NCBI RefSeq assembly: GCF_009728935.1
Contig: NZ_CP034235.1
Coordinates: 6,585,501 to 6,649,500 of the forward strand
From: Paenibacillus psychroresistens
GTDB lineage: Bacteria > Bacillota > Bacilli > Paenibacillales > NBRC-103111
Length of the DNA: 64,000 nucleotides
Reading direction: 5' to 3'
Positions 27,705 through 37,481 of the stretch are shown in pieces (position 1 is the stretch's first letter; every line of letters starts with the position of its first letter). A program made the position numbers and the translations under genes. The notes below the pieces were generated by a model, which ran no database searches, had not been told where the DNA came from, and saw only the letters and a program-made list of their open reading frames with translations.

Positions 27705-29699
27705 TTAGTTCAGAATCCCTGCATTTTCTTTCGCGAAGTAATCATTAATATCTTTTAGTGTTGCTGGTGTTGCGCCGCTTGCAATTGCCTGATCGCTGAA
27801 CGTTTTCCATAATGCTTCGAATTGTGCGTCATTCTTAGCTGTCATTGTTTTGGTTAAGACCTTTTCTAAAGCATCTCTACCCTTCCAAAACTCATTAGCA
27901 GAAGGAACTGTGGAAAAGAATGCCCAAATGGCTGAATCTACTTTGAGAGTTGTCGCCATATCTGCTTGCGTATTCCCTGGTAAATTGCCCGGATCAAAGA
28001 ATGCCAAAGCATCTCCAGGACTTCTCACCTTTTCATACGTATACAGTGGAGCGACTTTGCCATTTCCCCACATGTAAGTCGGGTAATACGGCCAAGTGTT
28101 GCCAAACCCATTAGTGGAAGCTAATCTTGTATTGTTAAGATTGTATTTAACCGAGCTGCCATTGTCCTTATTGTAAACCATGGCATCTTCTAAATCCTTA
28201 TCCTTGAAAGTCCTTTTCCCATCAACTTCATTGAAAAGACCGGCACTTTTGGGACCCCAAGTATACATTTTCTCTCCAACCTCGGACATCATATAATCCA
28301 GGTAACGAATAATTTGCGGCAGATCTTCTTCTTTTACTTTATCTTTAAAAATAAGAATGCTGTAATTAATTCCTGTAGGTCCGGACGGTGAGATGAATTT
28401 ATCTGTCTGAACCGGAGAATCCAACCAAACCTTTCTATATCTGAAGGTTTTACCAGCAGCTTTCAGCTTGGTTTCATCTGGAGTATCATTGAGATAAACG
28501 ACAGCATATTGACCATTATTTAAATTTTCAAGATGCGTAGCGTTATTCTCAAGCAATGAATTGGGATCCATAATTTTATCTTGAACCAATTTATTAAATC
28601 CCTTCACAGCTTGCTTGAAAAAATCCTGTTGAAACATTAACTTCAAGCTTTTTGATGTTTTATCATAGTAAGTAAAATAATTATTATTTGCCGGAATTCT
28701 TTCTAGAGTTGGAAGCAATGAAGTAAAAGCACTCCAGTTATCCCCTCCGCCATATGCGTAGGAAACCTGCAAAGGCTTGCCATTCTCCTTGATTCCTTCT
28801 TTTTTAATCAAAGCCTGGATATCATATAGCATTTTGAAGACATCATCTTTTGTCTTAAGCGGGATATCAAACAGATCTTCCTTCGTGAACTTCCCGTTCT
28901 TCACATATAAGTCGTCAATTTCATTTTGCGTTTTTGCAGTTGGATACAGCTTTTTAATAATGTCATCTCTCACATAGATGAAGCCGCTTGGACCATTCTG
29001 AGCATTGGGGCTTATATAAGAAGGATCCATTTTCTTTAAAGATTTGTCAGGATCACCAAGCATAGTTGGAAAGCCGAACGTTTCACCCGTTTGATTATTG
29101 TTTGTGATTTGTTCTTTTATTAACGGAAATAGATCCGCTGGCATTCTTTTCGCCATATTAGGAGCGTATTGCTTAATAAGCTCAGTCAGATCATAAACCT
29201 TGCCTGCCGCCAGCAAATCCTTGAATGGCCCTAATCCTGAAGAAAAAGCAATATCCGGCCAGTCATTGGATGCATTCAGCATCCCCATTTTCACTGTATT
29301 TTCATTTCCTCCATTATCGAAGGATGCATCTTTATCCAATTCAATGCCCGTTACCCGCTTGAATTCTGGGGAAACAACATCTGATTCGGATGTTGTACGC
29401 TTGGCATCGCCTGTACCATGTGCATACCACACCTTCAATTTCAGCTGCTTTCCAGTCCAATCCGGCAATTCCGAGCTGTCCTGCACCTTGTCATACATAT
29501 CATAATACTTGCCAGCTTCTGCTGGTGCTTGTGACTCCGTTGCTGCCTGAGTTGCAGCCGGTGAGTTTGCAGCTGGTGAGTTTGCAGCTGTTGTAGCAGT
29601 TACCGCTGGTTTAGGATCCTTTGTACAGCCTGCAAAAGTGGTTAATGTAAACGCAAGTATAAGTATTAAACTGGAAATTTTCGTAAAACTCTTATTCAT
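27705..29699 (-). CDS. Large solute-binding lipoprotein, orphan
   Basis: A 664-residue extracellular binding lipoprotein. The start at 29699 follows AGGAGGATGGACA. The lipobox (FAGC) is near residue 24, followed by an Ala/Thr/Pro tether. The remainder fits the very long family-1 binding proteins of Paenibacillus (for example the region KLKVWYAHGTG and the repeated tryptophan-rich segments). There are no permeases next to it on either side; the nearest are at 34103-35835, already served by another binding protein. It may pair with permeases elsewhere or act as an accessory receptor. Confidence 0.85.
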   Translation of the reverse strand: MNKSFTKISSLILILAFTLTTFAGCTKDPKPAVTATTAANSPAANSPAATQAATESQAPAEAGKYYDMYDKVQDSSELPDWTGKQLKLKVWYAHGTGDAKRTTSESDVVSPEFKRVTGIELDKDASFDNGGNENTVKMGMLNASNDWPDIAFSSGLGPFKDLLAAGKVYDLTELIKQYAPNMAKRMPADLFPLIKEQITNNNQTGETFGFPTMLGDPDKSLKKMDPSYISPNAQNGPSGFIYVRDDIIKKLYPTAKTQNEIDDLYVKNGKFTKEDLFDIPLKTKDDVFKMLYDIQALIKKEGIKENGKPLQVSYAYGGGDNWSAFTSLLPTLERIPANNNYFTYYDKTSKSLKLMFQQDFFKQAVKGFNKLVQDKIMDPNSLLENNATHLENLNNGQYAVVYLNDTPDETKLKAAGKTFRYRKVWLDSPVQTDKFISPSGPTGINYSILIFKDKVKEEDLPQIIRYLDYMMSEVGEKMYTWGPKSAGLFNEVDGKRTFKDKDLEDAMVYNKDNGSSVKYNLNNTRLASTNGFGNTWPYYPTYMWGNGKVAPLYTYEKVRSPGDALAFFDPGNLPGNTQADMATTLKVDSAIWAFFSTVPSANEFWKGRDALEKVLTKTMTAKNDAQFEALWKTFSDQAIASGATPATLKDINDYFAKENAGILN

Positions 29700-29862
29700 T
29701 GTCCATCCTCCTGTTTTTTTGTCCATTTATTTGACTAAGCTTGGCATTCCAAAAACAAATATGTAATGCTTAAATTGTCTGACTAATCCCCAATAATGTA
29801 TCTTAAAAGCTGCAGCATTGCTTTTATTAGCCTCATCTCCCCTAATTTTGTTTCTCTCCTAT

Positions 29863-29990
29863 AGACTAGTTAGAAAGCCTATCAGCGACAAGTGACAATC
29901 CCCCATATCAGTGCGCATTCCGATATAACTTTGCTCTAAATGGTAAAAAGTGGTTAGTGACTTTCTCCAAGATTAGTGCTCATTCCTATA
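29863..29990. repeat. Intergenic repeat element, copy B
   Basis: This fills part of the 358-base gap between two lipoprotein genes. It shares AGACTAGTTAGAA, GCGACAAGTGAC, TCCCCCATATCAGTGCG and CCGATATAACTT with the copy at 24442. It is followed by a degraded second unit. No coding potential is seen. Confidence 0.75.
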
Positions 29991-29993
29991 TAT

Positions 29994-30039
29994 CAAAACA
30001 AAAAACATCCCATTCCACTTATCAAAGTGAACCGGGATG
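29994..30039 (-). terminator. Terminator of the 533-residue lipoprotein gene
   Basis: The stem pairs CATCCC and CACTT with AAGTG and GGGATG, followed by TTTTTTGTTTT on the minus strand. Confidence 0.85.
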
Positions 30040-30057
30040 CGCTTTTTCTTGCAAATG

Positions 30058-31659
30058 TTATTTGATTTTAAAGCGTTGTGCATACAGTTCACTAGCTTCT
30101 TCGGTTAATTGTTTTCCGCCATGGGAGTCCAGCCATAGGAGATAATCATCATAAGCGGATAAAGGTGCATTGCCGATAATGATCGATACAAAGGTTTCTA
30201 CCCACTTTTCAATAAGGCTTTGCTCTAACACATTAGTTGACGGTAATTCAAGCGCGAAAGTAACATCCGGTTTCCCCGAGTATTTTTCCTTCCATTCTTT
30301 TACCATGACGGGATCCAAAAACTTGTTGACTATTTCCGTCTCGCCGAAGGGGCCAAACAACCCGATTCCGGCTCCGAGTGCCCCCATCGCAGAGCTTTCC
30401 GCAGAAAGCGGGGAGTTGTAGGGCGGAAGCTGATTCGGAACACCGTCAATTATGGTGTATGATTTGCCCTCCTCTCCCCACTGAGTCAGCTTATAGAGCT
30501 CTTCATCGGAAGCAATCGCTTCAAGGATTTGCAATATTTTATTGACCTTCTTTGGGTCAGCCTTTAGATCGGACGATAGAGCGACAAAGTTTTGACGCTT
30601 GCCCCAAGACCATATGCCGGCATGTCCATTTGGTCCCTTTGGAGCGGTCGTATTCACATATTGAACGCTGGGCAATGCCTTTTGCAAAGCATTCGGTTCC
30701 TTGGCAACGACATCACCGATTCCTTTCGTTGTCATGACGATCCTTCCCGAATAGTAACTGGCGTCGATTTGTTGAGATCGATCTGTAACGAATCTCGGAT
30801 CAATATATCCCAATTTATACCATTCAGCAAGCTTTGCCAATGCTTCTCTCGTTCCAGGCAAAGTCTCACCGCGGACTACCTTGCCCTGAGCATCCAGCTG
30901 CCAGGAGCCTGGCATTGATCCATATGCGCCGAAGAGCCAGGTAAACTGGTTGTGCGAGAATTGAATGTCCGGAGCAGAGAACATATACAGTTCTTTAAGT
31001 TCAGGATTGGTTTGGGCAATGATCTCCAATTTCTTATCCGAAATAATACGGAATGCATCGTCATATTCCGCAATAGTAGCGGGTACCTTGGCAATGCCTG
31101 CAAGGTCAAGAATATCCTTGCGCCAGGTCATTTCCGCATCCCAAGGCACGATAGACAGATATTGCGGAATTCCATAATTCTTATTATTGGTTTTGGTCAA
31201 ACCCCATAAGCTTGGGTCTGAATAGTTAATTGAATTTGTAATATGGGGCATTTGCTCCTTCAGCAGCTCGAGCGGAAGCTCAAGGGTAAAGCCTGTGTTT
31301 GCAAAAGAACTCACATCCCTTGGATCAGCAAGCCTTATTATATCCGGTAAATCATTGGTGGTCGCCATTAGCTTCAGCTTATCCATGTTGGCATTAACTA
31401 AAGTAATTTTTACATTGAATTTCTTTTCGAGCATTCGCTCCACATAAGTATCCGCTTCAATATTCTGGAGCTGAAATGAACCATGCCATTTAATCTCATA
31501 GATTTGGTCATCGGTTGTATTGGATATTGTCTCAGCCGGTGAACGGGTTGGCGTAGTGGCTGCAGAATCCAGGCTCGAAATTCCGTTGCAGCCTGCAGCC
31601 GCTGCGACTAATAGTATTATTAAACACAACCCGACCATTCGTTTTAAGCTAATAACCAT
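30058..31659 (-). CDS. Solute-binding lipoprotein
   Basis: A 533-residue family-1 type binding lipoprotein. The signal ends in the lipobox AAAGC (about residue 24), followed by a short Thr/Ser tether. It carries the usual long N-terminal lobe with YEIKWHGSFQLQNIEADTYV and a tryptophan-rich C-terminal lobe. The gene follows the Cache-AraC regulator by 18 bases on the same strand and is probably co-transcribed with it. A binding protein next to a membrane regulator could report sugar to it, as well as feed a transporter. AAGGGGG precedes the ATG. Confidence 0.87.
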   Translation of the reverse strand: MVISLKRMVGLCLIILLVAAAAGCNGISSLDSAATTPTRSPAETISNTTDDQIYEIKWHGSFQLQNIEADTYVERMLEKKFNVKITLVNANMDKLKLMATTNDLPDIIRLADPRDVSSFANTGFTLELPLELLKEQMPHITNSINYSDPSLWGLTKTNNKNYGIPQYLSIVPWDAEMTWRKDILDLAGIAKVPATIAEYDDAFRIISDKKLEIIAQTNPELKELYMFSAPDIQFSHNQFTWLFGAYGSMPGSWQLDAQGKVVRGETLPGTREALAKLAEWYKLGYIDPRFVTDRSQQIDASYYSGRIVMTTKGIGDVVAKEPNALQKALPSVQYVNTTAPKGPNGHAGIWSWGKRQNFVALSSDLKADPKKVNKILQILEAIASDEELYKLTQWGEEGKSYTIIDGVPNQLPPYNSPLSAESSAMGALGAGIGLFGPFGETEIVNKFLDPVMVKEWKEKYSGKPDVTFALELPSTNVLEQSLIEKWVETFVSIIIGNAPLSAYDDYLLWLDSHGGKQLTEEASELYAQRFKIK

Positions 31660-31677
31660 AATTGTGACCCCCTTGAC

Positions 31678-33957
31678 TTAAACTATCTTGTTTAACGAGA
31701 CTTTTTTTCTAAATTCGCCCGGCGTGTATCCAGTATGATCCTTAAATAATCGGTAAAATGCACGCGGGTTGGTGTACCCTACTCGTATGGAGATATCATT
31801 GATTCCGATATTTGTATTCAGGAGCAGTTCATTTGCTTTCTGGATTCTGATCCGGACGATTTGCTCTCCTAACCCAATTCCTGTTATGTTTTTGCAAATT
31901 TTACTCAAATAAGTGGGATGCATAAAAGCTTTCGCGGCAAGAGATTCCAAAGTGATGTTCTTCTCAATATTCTCCTCTATATAAATCAAAAGTTTATCGA
32001 TAAGCTCCTGATGAATGTGACTTTTCTTATGATCTAATTTTACAAGCAATTCTTGGGCTAACCGAATCATTTCCGTTTGCATTTCTACCATAGTTGCTAT
32101 TTGACTTACATTGCGATCAAAGCTAAAATCCTCGCCAAATACTTCTGAGATCGGAATGAGCGACTCGTTGGAAATATCCGAAATGCAAGCAATATATTGG
32201 AGAAAAATAAACTGTAAGTCCACCTGCGTAATCCCGACAAATGAAATGTTCTCGATAATTTGCGAAATACAGTCCTCAATTTTATCCCATTCATTCATGC
32301 GCAGATATATCTTTAATTGTTCTTTAATCTCGGTCCATTGTATGGTTTTACTATCAAATAATTTAACATCATCAATTACAGCTACATTCTGATAATAGGT
32401 AATGCTCCCCTTTCCAAAATAGACCCTGTATGAATTCGCAATGATCGCCTGCTGATAGGCCGTTTTAATGGCATGAATATCTTTAACAGCTGCACTGAAT
32501 CCGATACTGGTGGAAATGCCAAGCAGCCTCTCAATCTCAGCCTGTGCTAATCTGCTTAGCTCTTCGATTTTCCTGACACTTTCATGATCGTCAACACTTT
32601 GCACACCTTCGGAGAAGTTGAGTACGCTTACAATACGATAAGGCTCGATCCGGCAAGTCATAGCAAAGCCAAATTCACCGAATACCTCCTCTGTAATATT
32701 TTCAATCGCAAAGTACATTAATTCTTGCTCAAGCGATGTAAACTTCTTATTAAACTCGTGAATCCCCTCAATCTCCATAAAAATTACCGAATAATTTTCG
32801 TGTAGAAGCGGCATTCTTACCTTTTCCGGGACCTCAAATGATTGGAAACCAGCGATATCTCCATTAATCAAGCAGGACAATTGCTTTTGTTTAAACAGAT
32901 TTTGATTTGTACGTATAGTATGGATATATTCTTTATTTTCCAAATTCAAATTTTTAAAGATTTGCTCCAAATAATTATAATCATCCATCGGCAATTCTGC
33001 AGTTTCATTGGGTTCGCCTACCAATTGTCGAATATGTCTTATTAGATTGCCCATCGGTTTATATATATTTTTCGAACCCAACCAAGCTGCAATACCACCA
33101 GAAATGCTGAATGCCAAGCAAAGGATAAGCACGCTCCAAAGTAAAATACGATTATTTTCGGTAATCAATTGTTTGGGAATGACATAGTGGTACTTCAATC
33201 CGGAGAGTTTAGATTCGGCTACGATATCAAAATATTTCCCCGCTTTATTACCGGAAATAATTTTCTGAAAGATATCAGCCCTTTCGTTGGTTAACATCTC
33301 ATCCTTCCGGTTCGTTACAAACAGATAGCCGTATTTATCGTTCCCGCTATCTTTGGCATAGGTTATTTTACTCAGATCAATATCAATTACGATGTAGCCG
33401 GAATGTCCGCTGGTTGCCGAAGAGCGAATGATGTAACTGAGGTTCTCTTGGCCGTTGCTGCTGGTTCGTTTGAAAAACCCGTTGATGATCAGACTATTGC
33501 CTTGATTTTCAAACATCTTTAACAAGTATGGGTCAGTAAAATCTTCAAAATTATAGATCGAGCCCATTTCTGAGGAAAATAGCTTTTGAGAGGAGGTATC
33601 AACCAAATAAAAATTTTTAAGCCAGTTTTCGTTCGCGAGCTTCTTCCTGCCCAGTGAATCATAAAGCTCAAAAATTTTGGTTGTATGAGGCGCTTGTCTA
33701 ATAATTTCACTATAGTTGTTATAATTCAGCAGAAGCTCAAAAATAAAAGCTTGCATCTGTTGAAACATGACATCATGGGTGCTTAAGGTTTGATTTAACA
33801 GCTGCTTGCTATAATTTTCTGCTTGCCTCTTCGCATTGTTAATCGAATATTGATACGAGAAAAAGCTGGATACAATTACCGGTAAGATCGTAATTGCCAG
33901 AAGTATGGTAAGCAATTTAATAAATCCATGCCGTTTCCACCCATTTTTTGAACTCAT
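31678..33957 (-). CDS. Membrane-bound AraC-family regulator with Cache-like sensor
   Basis: A 759-residue protein with the same plan as the regulator at 4744-7020. It has a transmembrane helix near 13-33, an extracellular sensor to about 285, a second helix near 287-308, a HAMP-like and central region, and a C-terminal AraC helix-turn-helix (about 655-755: ITLESLAAKAFMHPTYLSKI, then the closing HTGYTPGEFRKK). GGGGGG precedes the ATG by 7 bases. It is followed by a binding lipoprotein gene and preceded by the importer genes, from which a terminator separates it. It probably controls the lipoprotein or importer genes here. Confidence 0.9.
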   Translation of the reverse strand: MSSKNGWKRHGFIKLLTILLAITILPVIVSSFFSYQYSINNAKRQAENYSKQLLNQTLSTHDVMFQQMQAFIFELLLNYNNYSEIIRQAPHTTKIFELYDSLGRKKLANENWLKNFYLVDTSSQKLFSSEMGSIYNFEDFTDPYLLKMFENQGNSLIINGFFKRTSSNGQENLSYIIRSSATSGHSGYIVIDIDLSKITYAKDSGNDKYGYLFVTNRKDEMLTNERADIFQKIISGNKAGKYFDIVAESKLSGLKYHYVIPKQLITENNRILLWSVLILCLAFSISGGIAAWLGSKNIYKPMGNLIRHIRQLVGEPNETAELPMDDYNYLEQIFKNLNLENKEYIHTIRTNQNLFKQKQLSCLINGDIAGFQSFEVPEKVRMPLLHENYSVIFMEIEGIHEFNKKFTSLEQELMYFAIENITEEVFGEFGFAMTCRIEPYRIVSVLNFSEGVQSVDDHESVRKIEELSRLAQAEIERLLGISTSIGFSAAVKDIHAIKTAYQQAIIANSYRVYFGKGSITYYQNVAVIDDVKLFDSKTIQWTEIKEQLKIYLRMNEWDKIEDCISQIIENISFVGITQVDLQFIFLQYIACISDISNESLIPISEVFGEDFSFDRNVSQIATMVEMQTEMIRLAQELLVKLDHKKSHIHQELIDKLLIYIEENIEKNITLESLAAKAFMHPTYLSKICKNITGIGLGEQIVRIRIQKANELLLNTNIGINDISIRVGYTNPRAFYRLFKDHTGYTPGEFRKKVSLNKIV

Positions 33958-34061
33958 AAGAAAGCCCCCCGTTTTTTTCTAGGCGTGAGGTTGCCCATCT
34001 TAATCTTATCCCAATTATGCAGCCTTTTATAGTAAATAAACGGATATCTTATAACGTAATA

Positions 34062-34095
34062 TAGAAAAATCTCCGTTTATAATAAACGGAGATTT
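34062..34095 (-). terminator. Terminator of the importer operon
   Basis: AAATCTCCGTTTAT pairs with AATAAACGGAGATTT, and T residues follow on the minus strand. It lies 8 bases past the stop of the LplC/MalG-type permease gene. Confidence 0.85.
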
Positions 34096-34102
34096 ACTTT
34101 AC

Positions 34103-34954
34103 TCAACCCTTGATTGCCCCAACCGTTAAAGCATTTAATAGATATTTTTGGGTAAACATGAAAAAGATCAGAACAGGAATTGTGGCAATTAAACAAATTG
34201 TAGATACTGGCCCCCACGCTGTTGTGGTGTAAGACGTACTCCCGATAAAGCTGCGGAAGTTGTAGATTTCAAGCATTAATGTATGCACCTTGCCATTATT
34301 CAAGAAAATTAACGGCCCCTGCAAATCATTCCAATACCAGAATACCTCAACAACGACTACAGTTGCGGTTGCCGGCAGCAATAAGGGGAAAATAATTAGA
34401 ATAAATGTTTTTAGTCTGCTGCACCCATCTATCGAAGCCGCCTCTTCCAGCTGTCTCGGGATCGACTTGGTAAACCCTGCATAAATTAAAGATGTGTAGG
34501 AAACATTGCCAGCCACATAGAGCAGAATAAGATAAGGGATTGTATTAATTATATGGAGGGTTGTTCCAAGCCTAAACAACACTACCATATTAGCCTGTGT
34601 AGGAATAATCAAAGCAAATACAAAAATATAATACATGCTTTTAAACAAGAATTCATTGGATCTGCTAACCACATACCCTGCCATAGAAGAAACAATAATC
34701 AGAATAAAAAGTGTAACCACACAGATAAGAACGGTATTAAGCAAAGCAGTAAAAAAGGTGGGAGAAGAAAATACCAAGCGATAATTGCTAAAATCAAGAA
34801 AGTTAGGGATATAGCTCGGATCAAAGATATACTTCTCTTCCTTAAAGGTGGAAACGAACAAGACGAAAAATGGATAGATAAAGAATAAAGCTAATATATA
34901 CATCAATAGTGTGTAAATACTCGTCGACAGTTTTGATTGCTTTAAGCTTTTCAA
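34103..34954 (-). CDS. Sugar ABC transporter permease, MalG type
   Basis: A 283-residue inner membrane permease with about six helices and the EAA loop EEAASIDGCSRLKTFIL, then IFPLLLP. The C-terminus is KYLLNALTVGAIKG. The start is TTG, overlapping the upstream stop as TTGA, with GAGGTGG before it. It pairs with the MalF-type permease directly upstream and the binding protein at 35927-37282. Confidence 0.92.
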   Translation of the reverse strand: MKSLKQSKLSTSIYTLLMYILALFFIYPFFVLFVSTFKEEKYIFDPSYIPNFLDFSNYRLVFSSPTFFTALLNTVLICVVTLFILIIVSSMAGYVVSRSNEFLFKSMYYIFVFALIIPTQANMVVLFRLGTTLHIINTIPYLILLYVAGNVSYTSLIYAGFTKSIPRQLEEAASIDGCSRLKTFILIIFPLLLPATATVVVVEVFWYWNDLQGPLIFLNNGKVHTLMLEIYNFRSFIGSTSYTTTAWGPVSTICLIATIPVLIFFMFTQKYLLNALTVGAIKG

Positions 34955-35835
34955 TATTCCACCTCTCTAGATCTTGTCAGCTTGAGCTGAACAAAGGAAA
35001 TGATAATAATGATGAACATCAGCACAACCCCAGTTGTAGTTGCATATCCAGCAGCGTTAAATTGAAAAGCTTGATTATAGATCAGCATGGTTGGAGTTAG
35101 GGTTGCGTTACCCGGTCCACCTTTAGTCATAATAAATGGCAGATCAAACAGCTTGAGCATACCTGATATTTGGAAAAAAGAGACGATCGTTACCGTAGGC
35201 ATAAGCAAAGGAACGGTGATATGACGAAATTTGGTCCAGAGGGTAACTCCATCCAGATCTCCAGCTTCGTTTAATTCGGCAGGAATACTGCCCAAACCAG
35301 CCATATAAAAAACGATTGAATTCCCCATACCTTGCCAAATAATAATGAACAGCAGAACCCAAATGGTCTTATCATAGTCTCCGAGCCAATCTGTTGTCAG
35401 CCCTTCTAAATTTAACCAAAGCAATAAATTATTCAGAATACCGTCGTAGGCAAGAATGATTACCCATATGTTCGAAATAACAACTAAACTGATAATAGTA
35501 GGAATATAAAAGATAGTTCGCAGCAAGGTACGTCCCTTAATGACCTTGGAGCATAATAACATAGCCAAAATTAAGGACAGAGGGTTCATAATCAATATCC
35601 CCGCAAATGTGAGCATGAAGATATTCTTTAAGGATTGAATGAATATAGTATCCTCGAACAAGTCTTTATAATTTTTTAAACCAATAAAATTCGGCTTTGA
35701 GATTCCATTCCAATCGGTAAGAGAATAATAAATACTAGATAAAAATGGATATAAGACAAAAATCGCTAATAGAATGGCAACAGGAGTAATAAATAAGATT
35801 CGATAGAGATAATCGATTTGATTTTTTTTCATCAT
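34951..35835 (-). CDS. Sugar ABC transporter permease, MalF/UgpA type
   Basis: A 294-residue permease with six helices and the EAA loop NEAGDLDGVTLWTKFRHI, then TVPLLMP. It overlaps the partner permease by 4 bases. It lies 91 bases after the binding-protein gene, across a hairpin that may trim expression. The ribosome binding site is weak (AGGCGG), consistent with lower need for permease than for binding protein. Confidence 0.92.
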   Translation of the reverse strand: MMKKNQIDYLYRILFITPVAILLAIFVLYPFLSSIYYSLTDWNGISKPNFIGLKNYKDLFEDTIFIQSLKNIFMLTFAGILIMNPLSLILAMLLCSKVIKGRTLLRTIFYIPTIISLVVISNIWVIILAYDGILNNLLLWLNLEGLTTDWLGDYDKTIWVLLFIIIWQGMGNSIVFYMAGLGSIPAELNEAGDLDGVTLWTKFRHITVPLLMPTVTIVSFFQISGMLKLFDLPFIMTKGGPGNATLTPTMLIYNQAFQFNAAGYATTTGVVLMFIIIIISFVQLKLTRSREVEY

Positions 35836-35865
35836 TAACCGCCTAACCAGATTGCATTATTTATT

Positions 35866-35903
35866 AAAAAACGCTGTGAGGCCAGCTTGCTTCACAGCGT
35901 TTT
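35866..35903 (-). terminator. Partial terminator between binding protein and permeases
   Basis: AAAACGCTGTGA-GC pairs with GC-TCACAGCGTTTT, followed by T residues on the minus strand. It stands inside the operon, so it probably lets only part of the transcripts pass into the permease genes. Confidence 0.8.
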
Positions 35904-35926
35904 GCTAAATCATAAATCATTTCTAA

Positions 35927-37282
35927 TTATTCAATATTCAATAAACCCTTATCACGTTGATACGCTTTATCTGCTGCATCGAGATCATCATCTGAAACAC
36001 TTTTTCCTGAAGAGATTTTAGTAGTCATTTGATTTAAAAGCTCCGTTACGGAAGGCGGTAGCCAAATCGACGGCTGCATTTTACCTTCTTGCTTGCCGAT
36101 AGCCTCGGAATATTCTTGCCCTCCGGTTGTCTTATGTTTAACAATAAAAGTATCTAGACCACTGAAAGCACTGTTCTCTAGAAACGGTGCAAGAATGGCA
36201 GGATCAATCAATGCATTAATCATGTCTTGTCCACGCTCCTTGTTAGGGTAATTCGCATTTAAGGACACCGTAGCATTGGTTGCAGAAGTAACAAAGTTCG
36301 TTCCCTTATCGTCCGGTATTGTAAAGAAGCCCAGATCCACTTTATATTTATCGGCAACAAAGCTGTTTACCCATGGGCCGTTAAAATGCATAGCCGCTTT
36401 GCCTTCGGCAACCTGTTGAACAGCTAGGTCATACGTTGTGCTCAAGATACTCTTGGAGATAACGCCTTTTTTAACCATAGCTTCATAAGCCGCAAACATC
36501 GATTTAAACTCAGGGCCATTGATTTTTTTTGTACCATCGAATAAATGCTTAGCAATATCAGGATCGGCACCGAACACGAAATTGATTAATGAAAACCATG
36601 AGCCTGCAATCGGCCATCCATCTTTATATCCTGAAGTTACAGGGGTAATGCCTGCGGCTTTGATTTTCTCACTTAAATCCAAGAATTCCTGGAAGGTCTT
36701 TGGTGCTGTAAGTCCAAGATCCGCAAATACCTTTTTATTGTAGAATACTCCCCAGCCTGAAACATCCACCGGAACACCATATACTTTGCCTCCGTATTTA
36801 ACTTCGCCTAAAGCGCTTGGCAGAATGTGCGAAGCCCATGCTTGGTCGGAAAGATCAGCCAGGAAACCTGCTTTAGCAAAAGCAACTAAGGCGTTTTGAT
36901 GAAAAAAGACATCTGGAGCGCTTTTCGTAGCAAGCTGTGCTTTCAACAATTCGTGATACTTTTCCCCTTGAATCGGGTTCCAAACAATTTTCGCATTCGG
37001 ATAAGTAGCCTTGTATTTCAATTCAACCTGCTTCATATATTCGCCAGCATTGGCATTGTCTTTATTAAGCATCCAATGAGCTACGCTGATTTCAAAGGCT
37101 TCCTCATTTGCATTCGCGGTTGCTTCTGGTGCTGCAGTTTCTGGTGCTGCTGTTTCTTTGGCAGGTGCCGAGCTTGCTGCTGAGCCAGTGGCTTCAGGAG
37201 TCTTTGCACTGCCGCATCCCGTTAGCAGGATTAGTGTAAAAGCGAGAAGTAATGCAACGAGTGAATATTTGGATTTGAACAT
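35927..37282 (-). CDS. Sugar-binding lipoprotein (UgpB/MsmE type)
   Basis: A 451-residue family-1 binding protein. The signal ends in lipobox LTGC at about residue 23, followed by an Ala/Glu/Thr tether. It has the standard two-lobe pattern, with AKSAPDVFFHQNALVAFAKA and NFVTSATNATVSLN. It is the first gene of an importer operon and is divergent from the YesM/YesN-like pair, whose response regulator probably activates it. A TATAAT box is at 37340-37335 on the minus strand without a clear -35 box, as expected for an activated promoter. AGGGGG precedes the ATG. Confidence 0.9.
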   Translation of the reverse strand: MFKSKYSLVALLLAFTLILLTGCGSAKTPEATGSAASSAPAKETAAPETAAPEATANANEEAFEISVAHWMLNKDNANAGEYMKQVELKYKATYPNAKIVWNPIQGEKYHELLKAQLATKSAPDVFFHQNALVAFAKAGFLADLSDQAWASHILPSALGEVKYGGKVYGVPVDVSGWGVFYNKKVFADLGLTAPKTFQEFLDLSEKIKAAGITPVTSGYKDGWPIAGSWFSLINFVFGADPDIAKHLFDGTKKINGPEFKSMFAAYEAMVKKGVISKSILSTTYDLAVQQVAEGKAAMHFNGPWVNSFVADKYKVDLGFFTIPDDKGTNFVTSATNATVSLNANYPNKERGQDMINALIDPAILAPFLENSAFSGLDTFIVKHKTTGGQEYSEAIGKQEGKMQPSIWLPPSVTELLNQMTTKISSGKSVSDDDLDAADKAYQRDKGLLNIE

Positions 37283-37481
37283 GGTTGGTATTTCCCCCTA
37301 GTGAGTAATTGTTCAGTGTGCACCTGATAAATGTATTATAGCTTTGATCCAACAAAAGCGGATAGTTAACACTTTTGCTATTTAGTGCTTTATTATGTTC
37401 TGTTCGTTTCAGAGCCTTTAAGGATTTACCGAAATGGAGTACCATAGTTTGATAGACTTCAATTAGTAGGAGGAGAAGGTT

